From: Helichrysum umbraculigerum
Lineage: Eukaryota > Streptophyta > Magnoliopsida > Asterales > Asteraceae
Assembly (NCBI GenBank): GCA_949592205.1
Contig: CATIUR010000004.1
Coordinates: 69,041,837-69,105,836 of the forward strand
Length of the DNA: 64,000 nucleotides
Direction of reading: 5' to 3'
The notes under the pieces are model-generated. The model searched no databases, was not told the origin of the DNA, and saw only the letters and a program-made list of their open reading frames with translations. The translations under genes were made by a program, and so were the position numbers. Positions within the stretch are counted from its first letter, which is position 1. Each line of letters opens with the position of its first letter. Positions 33,918 to 45,496 of this stretch are shown here, piece by piece.

Positions 33918-36900
33918 ATGGCTCGACAATTTGACAAAGGTCACAACATCCTTGTTGATCTGGATGTACGTGCAAAGGGAGCTAGCAAAGTAGCTCAGGT
34001 GCTTTCATTTTTGGCACGTTCACGTATACAGTATGCTGTTACAGCAAATCCTCCTATTTCTCAGGCGATTTTGACTGATTTCTGGACGGGTATAGAGCAT
34101 GACGAATCGGTCAATCCACCAGAGATTCGAGCAACGGTTGGTGGACAACCTGTTGTGTTCAGTGCTGGAAATCTCCGTGAGATTTTGCAGTTTGGTACAG
34201 AGGAACAAGAGAATGGGGATGTTGAGTATCCAATGGATTTCATAGAGGGAGCTATCGGACGTATGGGTTATACGGGAGATAGACGCGGACGTCAATTCCA
34301 GAAGCCTCTTGTGATTGGTCAGTGGAGGTTTCTATGGCACGTGATGAATACCGTTTTTGCACCGAAGAAGGGTGGTTTTGATGAGTTAAGCCCTGCTATT
34401 CTATCGGCTGCACTGTCCCTGGTTTACAATAAACCATACAGTTTCTGTGCTTACATTTTTGGAGAGATTGTAAGACAGATATCGGGTTCTGTTCGATCAC
34501 GATTTATGGTTTACCCACGTTTTTGTATGCTGATTATTAGAGCTCGTCTACCAGAGCTTATTATTCCTGAGCCACACTTGCGTGTAGATACTATTGGGCT
34601 CAGAGGGTATAATGCTATGTTTCAGCAGACTGTGAGAAGAGAAGGGCTTGTGAAGCCTGAGGAGCAAGATCTTTTTGGGTATATTGTCGACCCGAACTAC
34701 GTAGCACCGCCAAATCATGGGTGGTTAGACGTAGCTCCTGCTGCTGCTGCTGCTCCTGCTGAAGCTGATGTGGTTCATCATGAAGATCCACAAGAGCTTT
34801 TAGAGGACGTTTTGGCACAACCTGCACATGCTGGGGAACAGGTGAACCCAGATGTTGCTGCTCAGGTAGTACAAGAGGTGTTGGAGCAGAATGATGATGC
34901 GACAAATCCATTGCTCCAGGATATTGATAGTTATTTTGCACCACCTGAGGTAATCTTTTATTTATGTAATAATATAGATGCTTAGTTGATAGATTGTTTT
35001 TATTGATCATAGATGCATAATATTATTATATAATGATTCTGATATTAGATATTTAGTAAATTGGATATTATTTCTGATTTTAAAAATATAAATATCATTA
35101 TACGAACAGGAAGCTGAAGCTGAGGCTGCACATCCAGAAGTTATATTACTTGAGGATGAGCAGATACAGCTTGATAGATCAGTTGTTGTACCAACTGAGG
35201 TATTATATCTGATTAATCTTAAATATATAGAACTTGTATGATAGAGCTTACGCTAATCATAAATGTTTAATATATTTAAAATTTAGGATCCTGTTAGATC
35301 ATCTAGAGGTCGTGATGGTAAGACGGCTTCAGATGAAGATTCTGATCATACACCTTCTCCTCCTCCATCTGCTTCTGAAAGGAAGAGAAAGGGTAAGAGT
35401 GTTATGGAGGAAGGTACTGATGAAATTGAGGAGATTGATGCTCAATTGATGAAGCGTCCGAGAACGCTAACTATTAGAGAAGGTTAGTATTGATTATAAA
35501 AGTTAAATAATCTTAACTTGTTGTTTATCAGGAGTTGAACTGAGACAGTTAATTCTGTATACAGTTTCTCAGGATACACCACAGGTAGAGAGGGTTGCAC
35601 CGGTGGTTACGGAATCGATGTCTTTACCGCTTCAAGTATGAGATATAAATTCTATAACTATGAGTGTTATGCAATTAATTAGAGTTTGAGACAGAGTAAT
35701 CTGTAACAATAACTGATTTTAATTGTGTTTAACTTTACAGCATGAGGTTGCTGATCTAGTTCATGGAGCTAATTTTCCGACGAACAAAGCAGCTAGATTT
35801 GCGACAAGTTTGCTTACGCAAGCTTTGTCTCAACCTCATACACCGCTTACCAGAGACTGGCATATTGAGTCTCTTACACCGCCTGGACCAAGAACGATAC
35901 CTGTTACTCCAACGACTGATGCTGAAAGGATTACATCCTTAGAGTCGAGGGTAAAGGATTTGGAGAAGCTTACTTCTCAGATTCCAGAGCTGGTGTCGAG
36001 CAATCTTCTTCTTTCACAACAGATTCTCAAGCAGAGTGAATCGTACAATCTGTTGATGAAGACTCATGAGACTTTGCTTGCGGACTTCAATGTACAGAGA
36101 CTGAAGTTATCTTCTTTGGAGAGTCTGGTCTTGAGATCGCATTCAGGACAGCCTGCTCAGGGGGAGATATTGGTATATCTGGAGTCTTGCAAAGAGGATG
36201 AGCTAAGGAGGAAGAGAGATTCAGACAAAGACGATGATCCCAATGCACCGAGTGGTGAGCAGACTGGTCCTTCAAAGACTAGTGAGCAAGCTACTATTCA
36301 GGGGGAGTCTGGTGCTGGTGCTAGTGGTTCTGGAGTGGGTACAAGTGCAGATAAGACTGTATCGGGTGATACTGAAGCTGGTAAGATAGCTTAGTATTAT
36401 CTTAGTACTGTAATATTTGTAATAGTTTGTAGTGAACAAGTGTAAACTTAATTATTGTGTAAATATATTTGGCTTAGGGTTATTATTATTTTAAGTAAAA
36501 TATGTTTGGTAATTTAAGTTTATAAAATTATGTTAAGATAAAATAGTGATCGAAAGACTTCTGACTTATTGAGTAGTCGAGCGGCGTGTTCCGATTAATT
36601 TCGGCGGTCATAATTTTATAATAACATATGCATTTTAGATTTGATTATAGACTTAAGACCGTAAGGTTTATAAGTAATTAACAAGTTAAAAATGTATTCG
36701 TATTAACTAGACAAATGATATATAATTTAAAGGTTAAATTGATAATGAATTAGATCAATTAACACTTGGAAATTATATAAGTTAATTAATAGTAAATTTA
36801 AATGTTTGGTGATTATTCACAATGCATTAGAATTTAGAATTAATTAATATTTGTTAAGTAGACTTAAGAAATTTTGGATTGATTCAGGGTAATCAATAAA

Positions 36901-38070
36901 AGATTTTATAAGTTATATGTAAATTGCGTTTATATGTTAGGTTAAAATATACAAAAGAATTAATAAAGAAATTCTTAGATTGGTTCAGGGAAATCAATGA
37001 AGAATTTGAATTATTAATATATTTGTATTTATGTTTTTCTTTTAGGATTGGAGATGCTTGATCTATCTGAATCGGAAGATGATATTTTTGATGAGATAGA
37101 TGAAGACATTGATTTTGATCTTGAGGATGGAGAATTTCTACCACCTACAGATTGGACTGCTGTACCTGAGAATGTGCAAGACATGGGTGTAGATCTAGAT
37201 GCAAACATTGATGAACACCATGTGAGCCCATCTAGGACAGAAGTTGTTATTGAAAATGAACAAGGTCCAACAATTGTCAATATAGATGAAGATATTGATG
37301 ATTCAACCTCTGATGAAGAAGAAGAAGTTCTTGTTCAAACCAAGAATCCTGCTGTTGTACTTAGGAAACTTCCAAAGAAGAAGAAGAAGATTGGAATTTC
37401 TGAAGTTGATATTACGAAAAAGCGTGTACCACGTAAAGGGATTATTGGTTGGTACTTTGACTCTGAGCTAAAGCTTTTTGCAATCAAAAGGTTTGACGGA
37501 GTTCAATATTTTGAAAGAAAGCTTGCAGTTTTTAGTTCTCTACCACGTTATGAAATACGTGATTTGGCTAGATTAGAGATTAACAACCCAAGTCGTGATG
37601 ATTATGCTGATCGTGTTGAAAGAATCATTAGACATGAGGTTGGTACGAATAAATTTGTTCAGATTAAGCCAAGAAAGGGAAAGACTGTGAAATTACAAGA
37701 GAGAAGTCAAAGAACAGGAAGAAGAAGAAGGAAGAAAGTTTATCCAGCTGCTAGATGCATACAGCAGATTCCACTGAAGACAATGCCACAGGATATTTTG
37801 GGAAATATGAAGAGTTGGCACGTGGATTCAGGAACTGGAGAAGCTGTTATGGTTGAAGCTGATGATGAGGTTGAAGGTGGTGAAAGAGAAATCTTCAGAG
37901 TTTATGATCATCGACACCTGATGAATATGTCGAGAAAGGATCTGTTAAAGTTAAATGAGAACAGAATTTTGACGACTATTGAATGGGCTGATTTAGCAAG
38001 AGATTATCAGTTGATGGTTAAAACTTGTATCAAGATGAAGATTTACGCAGGCAGTAAGATTTACAAATGA
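33918..38070 (+). CDS. Env-like multi-exon gene of element S (six exons, about 1017 aa)
   Basis: Predicted exons: 33918-34949, 35110-35199, 35287-35482, 35565-35635, 35741-36380, 37046-38070. Every intron is GT...AG and every junction keeps one open frame to a TGA at 38068. Exon 1 (residues 1-344) is a globular domain that I recognise as the recurrent plant protein found downstream of Sirevirus-type pol (RIQYAVTANPPISQ; REILQFG; IGRMGYTGD; QWRFLWHVMNTV). Exon 5 has a coiled coil at about residues 525-600. Exon 6 is acidic, then basic, with KKKKK and RRRRKK clusters that look like nuclear localisation signals. I see no signal peptide or membrane segment, so env-like describes position, not function. 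Intron 3 could also use an AG at 35531 in frame. The ATG follows a probable 3' splice site (33915). Confidence 0.75.
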
Positions 38071-38113
38071 AGACCAAAGACAAGCGTGAAGATAAAGACG
38101 CTAGAGCTATTGT

Positions 38114-38123
38114 CAAGGGGGAG
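38114..38123 (+). promoter_or_regulatory. Polypurine tract, element S
   Basis: CAAGGGGGAG ends two bases before the 3' LTR start (TGTTGAG at 38126). Confidence 0.8.
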
Positions 38124-38125
38124 TC

Positions 38126-38703
38126 TGTTGAGACATAGATTGTGACAACAGATCTAGCTTGAAATAGGACTAGTGTAATTATTATTGTGTTTGTATATTG
38201 GTTTGGATTTGTAAAAGAATATTTGTTTTGTTAGTGATATTCGTTAAACATATTGTTTTGTTAAGTTAGACGAATAATTAAATACGAAATAAATACGTTT
38301 GCTGCGAGTCGAGTTCTCAGGTCGCGAGACTAACGAGCCGAGATGAGAACTGAACTCGTGGACACAGATAGGCATAACGAGCCGAAGCATAATGGGCTTG
38401 GGCTTGCAGAACGAGTCGAGTCAACTCGCAGGCCCAGCGGCAGCGAGTTGAGACGACATATTTAATGTTTTTCAATCGTGAAAAACATAACACTTTTGAT
38501 ACTTTTACATTCTGCGATTCCAGCAAACCAGAGAAAAACATAACCTATCGACTAGGCTTTGACGATTCGTTGTTTAAAGCTAAGTCTAGTTAAAACGCAA
38601 TACGAACATATTCGTTGTTAGTAAGATAACACCGTATTGAGGGATTCCGCACCTTAATACTACAGATAACGAAGTTATCGATCCTAAAACTAGGGGACTT
38701 ACA
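38126..38703 (+). repeat. Element S 3' LTR (578 bp)
   Basis: Reads identical to 24177-24754 over the whole length by direct comparison. Followed by TSD GTATA. Confidence 0.95.
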
Positions 38704-38708
38704 GTATA

Positions 38709-41700
38709 ATGCGATTTCAGCTTTCATGTTTGGCCACCAACATAACTCTTTGATGCCGTGATACATCTTGTCGGATCCAGGATGTATAGAGTATTTGGAC
38801 TTGTGAGCTTCATCCATCACCAAGTCGCGTAGGTTCCCAAAACAGGGTAACCAGATTCGGTTTGAGAAGTGTTTAACTCCGTTGGGTTTGGTTTCAAATT
38901 GTTTCTCCATGTTGCGCAAGGCTTCATTTTTGATGTTTTCAGGTTTCAATGCTTCGAGTTGAGCGGTAATAATTTGAATGATAAGATCATTGTGAATTGT
39001 AATACTGAGTGCTCGGACTCGAAGAGGTTTAGCGCGTTCTTTTCGACTGAGGGCATCGGCAACAACGTTTGCTTTGCCCGGATGGTATTTGATTTCGCAG
39101 TCATAATCGGTAAGCAATTCGACCCAGCGACATTGCCTCATGTTTAGATCCTTTTGATCAAAGATATGCTAGAGACTTTTATGATCGGTAAAGATGGTGC
39201 ACTTAGTGCCATAGAGATAGTGTCTCCAGATTTTGAGTGCAAAGACGACAGCTCTAAGTTCAACGTCATGAGTGGTGTAGTTCTTTTCGTGGATTTTGAG
39301 CTGTCGAGAGGCGTAGGCAATGATCTTGTCTCGTTGCATCAACACACAACCGAGACCTTGGTGTGAAGCATCGCAGTATACCACGAAGTCATCGGTGCCT
39401 TCGGGTAAGGAAAGGATAGGTGCACTGCAAAGCTTTTGTTTCAATAGTTGGAATGCTGACTCTTGTTTATCAGTCCAATCGAACTTCTTGTCTTTCTGAG
39501 TCAGTGTCGTGAGTGGTTGGGCTATTTTTGAGAAGTTCTCAATGAATCGCCGATAGTATCCAGCCAGTCCTAAGAATTGGCGCACTTCGGTTGGTGTTGT
39601 GGGTGCTTGCCAGCACTTGATAGCCTCGATTTTAGATGGGTCAACATGAATTCCTTGACTGTCAATCACGTGTCCAAGGAATTAAACGGTTTGCATCCAG
39701 AACTCATACTTGGAGAATTTGGCGTATAACTCCTCTTGTCTGAGCAGTTCTAGGATGGTTTTGAGGTGTTGCGCATGTTCTTGTTCGTTGCGCGAGTAGA
39801 TAAGGATTTCGTCTATGAAGACGATGACAAACTTGTCGAGGTATGGTTTGCACACTCGGTTCATGAGGTCCATGAATACAGCCGGTGCGTTTGTTAAACC
39901 AAAGGGCATCACTTGAAACTCATAGTGCCCATAGCAAGTTCGGAAAGCTGTTTTTGGAATATCGGTGTCGCGAACTCGTAACTGATGATAACCTGACCGT
40001 AGATCGATCTTTGAATAAAAACTTGACCCTTGAAGTTGGTCAAACAGGTCATCAATGCGGGGAAGTGGATAAAGATTCTTGACAGTTAGTTTGTTCAACT
40101 CTCGGTAGTCGATGCACATTATAAATGAACCGTCTTTCTTTTTGACAAACAGGACCGGAGCTCCCCAAGGTGAAGAACTCGGTCGGATGAATCCTTTGTC
40201 AAGGAGTTCCTGTAACTGGGTGGACTACTCCTGAAGTTCGGATGGGGCTAAACGGTAAGGTGCTCGTGCCACGGGTGCTGAGCCGGGCACAAGGTCAATG
40301 GAGAACTCTACCTACCTAGGCGGTGGAAGGCCAGGTAATTCCTCGGGAAAGACTTCTGGAAAGTCTCGAACGATAGGCACATCCTTGAGTCGCTTCTCCT
40401 CTGACTTTTTCTCCATAACGTGTGCGAGGATTGCTTGATAACCTTTTCTTAGGCATTTGCGGGTTTTCATACAGGATATGATATTCAATCTCATCCCACC
40501 GGTCTCCTCTTATATGATTAGAGTACCACCTGTGACGAGAGGAATACGAACGATTTTATCGAAGCAGATGATTTCGGCTCGGTGTTTGGACAACCAGTCC
40601 ATGCCAACAATGATGTCGAAGCTACCGATCTCAACAGGTATGAGGTCAATGGGAAAGAGTTCATCGGCTAGGTTTAAAGTGCAATTAGGTATTACACTAT
40701 CAGTTTCAATGAGTTTGCCGTTAGCTAATTCTACAATATACTTAACATCTAAGGCAATAGGTGTGACGTTGAGTAATGGGTAAAATTCATCAGATATGAA
40801 ACTTCTATCAGCACCGGTATCAAACAGAACATAAGCAGTTAAGTTGTTGAGGAGGAACGTACCCGAGACCACATTCGGATCTTGGCGGGCATCCTCAGAG
40901 TTAAGGACAAATGCTCTACCTCGGGAGTTGTTGTTGTTGTTGTTGTTGCCCTTGTTCTTGAGTTTTGGGCAGTCATTTCTGAAATGTCCAGTATTGCCAC
41001 ACTCGTAGCAGGATTTTGGTTGGTTGGAATAGGTGCTGGTGTTGGTATTGTTGTTGGTTTTGGTGGCTCTACAGTCCTTGGCGTTATGCCCATAACGTTG
41101 GCAATTGTTGCAAGGCGTACCACAAGAACCATCATGATGACGACGGCATTTGGAACAGAAGGGCTTACTTCCAGTGTAACCCTTTTTCGAATCAGATCCA
41201 GATGAGTAGGCCTTAACAGTGTCAGACCCCTTTGGTGATGATTGAGTTTGGTTAGAGTTTCCAGACCACTTTCGCTTGTGATCTCCAGATTGATTCCCAG
41301 TGTTTTTGGCAACAGGTGTCCCCTGACGGACAATCTGAGCCATGAGGTTGTGCGCCATGCGCACAGTTGCTTGAAAGGTGGAGGAATTTGATGCAGTAAC
41401 CATTCCTTGAATTTGTGGGGGGAAGTCCCCAGAGATAACGTTCAATCCGTTTATATTCCGGATCAACCATGGTGGGGCATAGATGTGCCAACTGATTAAA
41501 TCGAGCGGTGTAACCGGCAATATCATTGCCTTGAGTGGTGAGGTTCCAGAACTCTGCTTCCAGCTGTTGAATTTCATCTCTAGGACAATACTCGTCCTTT
41601 AGCATTTTCTTCAACTCTTCCCAGGGAGTTTGGTACGCGGTGTCAATACCTACGGTTTGAATATGAATATTCCACCATGTCAGTGCACTGTCAAGGAAAG

Positions 41701-41986
41701 TGCAGGTGGAGTATTTGACTTTATGGTCTTCAGGACAATTGCAGATGCGGAAAACAGATTCTGCCTTCTCGATCCATCGTAACAAACCAATAGCACCCTC
41801 GGTGCCCTTGAAATTTAGAGGTTGGCAATTTAGGAAGTCCTTGTATGAACAGGGCTTGACTGTAGAGGTGTTAGTTGGCGTTTCGCCACTATCAGTGCGT
41901 TGTTGTCTGGCGGCTAGTTCAACAGCTACCCCTTGGGCAACAAGCCGGTCAACATCAGCTTGGCTAAACGTTCGCTTCGGAGGCAT
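38709..41986 (-). pseudogene. Element B gag-pol, 5' part: Gag, protease, RT, RNase H
   Basis: Starts at the ATG at 41984-41986. Gag capsid motifs (GTEGAIGLLRWIEKAESVF; FWNLTTQGNDI) are followed by a frameshift near 41440. Then come two CCHC knuckles (CNNCQRYGHNAKDC, CYECGNTGHFRNDC) and the protease (LFDTGADRSFIS). In-frame stops follow at 40510-40512, 40312-40314, near 40229, at 39682-39684 and 39169-39171; three of them sit where D has Gln or Leu-Gln codons. RT has FIDEILIYS where D has FIDDILIYS, so a catalytic Asp is Glu. RNase H and the start of integrase reach the S insertion point. The reading continues at 24171. Dead copy. Confidence 0.9.
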
Positions 41987-42290
41987 AATGCTTGAATAAA
42001 CAAAGACGAAAAGATGTGTGAGATGTTTGTATAAAGTTATGACATATCACACATGTATATATAGGAAGGTAATATACAGTAGCACAAGTGATAATCATAA
42101 TTCATTTAGATGATAACGTTGGATACAAGGTACGAGTTTCAAAAGATTACAGGACATGAGGATTACAAAAGATGCCGGGAATTGTTACATCCGGTCGAAT
42201 TACATGAGTTGTACGTAGATAATTAAAGATTACAGGATAAAGGTTACACTAGTCTTAACGCAAGTTTATTCGTTCCATCAAAGTGACAAG

Positions 42291-42983
42291 TCAGTCCACG
42301 GTTCCCGCAAGTCTGCTGGATTGTCTGGTGCTATCTTCAGCCAAGGTTAGTCGTTGTTCCAAGACTCGGGTATACTCCTCAGCTTCTTGTGAACGTTGTT
42401 CACATTCTTCCAACCTTGCTAGTAGGAGGTCGGTCGCGCCTCTGTCGTCAATGACGTGTTGGTGCATCATTTCTAGGGTGCTTGTCATGTTTTCTTGGTC
42501 TTGAAATAGTTGTGCAATGCGGTCGTGTGATTGGCGCAACCAATACATTTGGACAATGTATTGTTCCCGTTCCAAGCTTTCAAGTCTTGCCTCATGACGG
42601 TGGAGTCGGGCAGTTAGCACTGGAACAGTATGGTGGATAGGTTCTTGTGTGTATGGGGAGATATCCATGGGGTCAACAAGAATTTGTATGGCTTCCTCAG
42701 ACTTCCAGGTGTTTAGCATTGTGGGTAGCCAGTCCCATCGGCGGGCATATGCCGGACGGCGAGTACCTGTTGTGGTGTTAGAGATGGGGTTTGAGTAAGG
42801 GTTTGCTCGAGCCGATCCGGTACCCCTTGGGCGAGTACGTATCACTCGGGCTTCACCAGTGATGTAGTAAAGTCGTTCAGGAGAGTTTGGTGTTGGAGAC
42901 ATAGTAATGATCTCCTCAGTAGTGGGTAGTGTTTGAGTTTGGTTGTTCGTGCCAGGTGATGCTACGTTAGAGGAGTCCACCAT
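42291..42983 (-). CDS. Upstream coiled-coil ORF of element B (230 aa)
   Basis: Lies between the 5' LTR and gag, in sense with gag, starting at ATG 42981-42983. The first 60 residues are polar and Pro/Thr-rich. The C-terminal half is a heptad-rich helix (LHRHEARLESLEREQ; LEECEQRSQEAEEYTRVLEQRL). Element D has a clear homologue at 52653-53159, conserved best in the coiled coil (LEECEQRSQE is identical). It remains open in B although B gag-pol has many stops. I do not recognise a family. It is not part of gag: 304 nt of non-coding sequence separate the two. Confidence 0.7.
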   Translation of the reverse strand: MVDSSNVASPGTNNQTQTLPTTEEIITMSPTPNSPERLYYITGEARVIRTRPRGTGSARANPYSNPISNTTTGTRRPAYARRWDWLPTMLNTWKSEEAIQILVDPMDISPYTQEPIHHTVPVLTARLHRHEARLESLEREQYIVQMYWLRQSHDRIAQLFQDQENMTSTLEMMHQHVIDDRGATDLLLARLEECEQRSQEAEEYTRVLEQRLTLAEDSTRQSSRLAGTVD

Positions 42984-43293
42984 TTCTGTGGCAAGAGTAT
43001 TGAGTGAGTATCGTGAGGCCTATATATATAAACATATCATATAGCCTAGTGTGTCTAGCACAAACAAGTAATAGTCCCGTTTCTCTCGTGGTCAGAGTCA
43101 ACTAGTGCATTCCTGTTCGATATAACCACTTTCAGACATCACATCATATTTATTTAATTGTACATAGTTAGCTACGCTATGTTAAATTAAACTCGTATGA
43201 TGAAATTCCCGAACCAGTTATACCTAATGAGGAATACTGCCTAACGGTCATAGTCTAGGCCCACTAAATGCAACCTAGTTCACTAAAACCTTA

Positions 43294-43306
43294 GGCTCTG
43301 ATATCA
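43294..43306 (-). other. Primer-binding site, element B (tRNA-Met, one mismatch)
   Basis: Minus strand reads TGATATCAGAGCC, 3 nt from the LTR; the standard site is TGGTATCAGAGC. D has the unmutated form at 53466-53478. Confidence 0.8.
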
Positions 43307-43309
43307 ATC

Positions 43310-45496
43310 TGTCGCACCCCTAAATTCATGATTAGCGGAAGCATACTTTGGGTGCGACTAATCAAGGTAATCAAGCACATAAGATATAATGAACAACTCT
43401 ATACGCGTCATTTTAACAAAATACATTAATTCGTTAAAAGTTTACATCGAATGTACCAAATACAATAGCTCGTGTTTGTATAAGAGAGATTTCTATTCAT
43501 AAATACTTATACAAAATATATTAATGCAATAAAATCTCTGATGTTTGCATGCTGACTCGAGCTAAGCTAAATCCTGAGTGCAAGCCTACAACTGCTGGGT
43601 ACCTAAGAATACATGCTACAAGGTCAGCTAAAAAGCTGATGAGCTCACAGGTGTAAAGATGTAATAATAATGTATGAACCACAAGATTTAATAATGTATG
43701 AAATCAATCATAAAAATGTGTATATTACTGCCATGAGCTCATAGTTTGAGCTTAACTGAGGTGTCGGGATCACAATCAAGTGCCCGATCGAGGTTGCCTC
43801 CTGCGAGTGCCTAATCTACAATCGTTATGAACAAATGCTAATGTGTCCGTTTGACCAGCAGTCGTGGTAGCGCGACTACCCCGGACAGGGACTGTCAATC
43901 CCAAATGGTACCACCCACTAACATTCACGCTAAATCCATACTAACAAACTATGATGTGGAGGGCTTCATGATTAGGTAAAACAACTCATGCAGTCAATAT
44001 ATCGAGTTTAGTACTTGTGTTCAAATGTAAATGAAAACTGAGCATGTATTCCCACCCCTGGGTTAAAAATAGTAAAATGAGGGGCTATGAGACTCACCTG
44101 AGTCTAGTGTTTTTGCAAAGCAAGCAAGTACGATGTAGTATCAAATGAGTGTCCGCAGACTGTAACCTGCCGGGCGTTCAAAACGCGCAAGGTTATATGA
44201 GAGAGTAGATGTCTCAACAGACCATCTATGCTAGTTGTCCATCAACTAGTTATGTCCAAATGTTTTATTGTTTTGTTTGAGTTTTGAAAACATGTACGGC
44301 CCGTTGGTGATGATTTGTAATAATAATCTTAAATTATTATTATTATGCGTTGTATCATTGTATACTATCAAAGTATATGTTTCGTGTGTTGTATCGTCTT
44401 TAAGTATTGAAGTTGTGAGAGTTCGACACTTAGTGTGAAAACTAGTTTTGGAGTTTCTGTTTTATGCATCACTCATAGCGTCACTTGTTGGCTATTAGCG
44501 ACACTCAGGTAAGTGTCGCAGAAAATTGTAATCTGTGAGTTATTGACGTCACTTGTTAAGTGTCGCATAAGGCGTCACTAGGTTGCGGCACTAAGGTTCA
44601 GTGTCGGATGATGTTGATTTCTGATTTAGGCATCACTTATCGTAGTGTCGGGTAAAGGGCGTCACTTAGGTGTGGCGTCACTAAGGTAAGTGTCGCTAAC
44701 AATTGAATTTAGGCATAACAGGCGTCACTTGATGGAGTGTCGCATAAACCACTTGGTTCATGCGTCACTCGGGTCTGGTCAGATTTTGGCTAAGTCAAAA
44801 ACGTGGTCAACTATGACGGTTTGACCTGAGGATTTTATCCAAGTCATTTATCAGTTCATAGAGTTCATAAACTGTGTCGGTTCGTGTCGGAGTCATTCGA
44901 GATGTCGGTTTTAATACGCATGTCAAAACTTAAGGATTTTCATTTTTCCGGTTTTTGTCGGTTTATTTCGCCACTCGATTTCACTAGCTTCTGGTCCAAA
45001 TTAATGTCCATGATTTTTACCAACTGATCATGTGTGTGTCTAGTTTATAACCTGATTTTTCCAATATCTATAATGTCCATTTAGATAGATAATAAATTTT
45101 ACGGAAGAACCGTACTCGGTTTTCAACAAACATCATGCAGTCGCAAAGATCAGAATATATACAAAAATACGTATGGATCTGGAAAAAGTGTAAAACACGA
45201 AAGTTGTAGCTATTTTCAATACGCAACTTTTAAAGAAAAATTCGTTGTCTAACTCTTAACAGAGCTCAAGTTATGGTTGATTTTGTAGACTGACTTTTTG
45301 AGGGCAGAATCTGTCATTTATGTGTATTTATGAAAAACGTGTTTTTGCTATAAATTTGGACATAATGTTGTTAATGGAGCTACTAGACATGTAATCAAAC
45401 AACATGCAAGTAGATCTAGAGTGAGAGTGGAGATGTGTTCTTACAAAGAAGATGGTGAAATGGTGGAGATGATGTTGATGAGGATGATGAACTTGC
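43310..45496 (-). repeat. Element B 5' LTR, fragment 1
   Basis: Starts TGTCGCACCC and matches 12453-14517 and then 21932-22047. It contains the inverted-repeat array at 44466-44770. It is cut by D at target CTTGC (45492-45496). Non-coding. Confidence 0.9.

Larger units (their letters stand above)
24177..38703 (+). mobile_element. Element S: 14.5 kb Ty1/copia (Sirevirus-like) element with env-like gene
   Basis: LTRs 24177-24754 and 38126-38703 read identically over all 578 bp, and TSD GTATA flanks it (24172-24176, 38704-38708), so insertion is recent. Order: tRNA-Met primer site, repeat-rich leader, large gag, pol (protease, integrase, RT, RNase H), a poly(A) tract, a non-coding block shared with Athila elements, a second repeat-rich leader, a multi-exon env-like gene, PPT, LTR. 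It is much longer than typical copia elements (about 5-10 kb). It is inserted in B pol. Confidence 0.95.

Noticed and set aside
35532..35635. Alternative exon 4 starting at 35532
   Set aside because: It keeps the frame, but it would make intron 3 only 49 nt, below the usual minimum for plants; the AG at 35564 gives 82 nt and fits better. Kept as a possibility in the entry.
33918..38070. A true viral envelope glycoprotein
   Set aside because: No signal peptide or hydrophobic membrane segment is seen in any exon; the basic clusters suggest a nuclear or nucleic-acid-binding protein. Env-like is used only for position.
33918..38070. A host gene trapped between retroelements
   Set aside because: It lies between the pol and PPT of S, inside both LTRs and one TSD, and exon 1 resembles a protein often found at this place in plant Ty1 elements.
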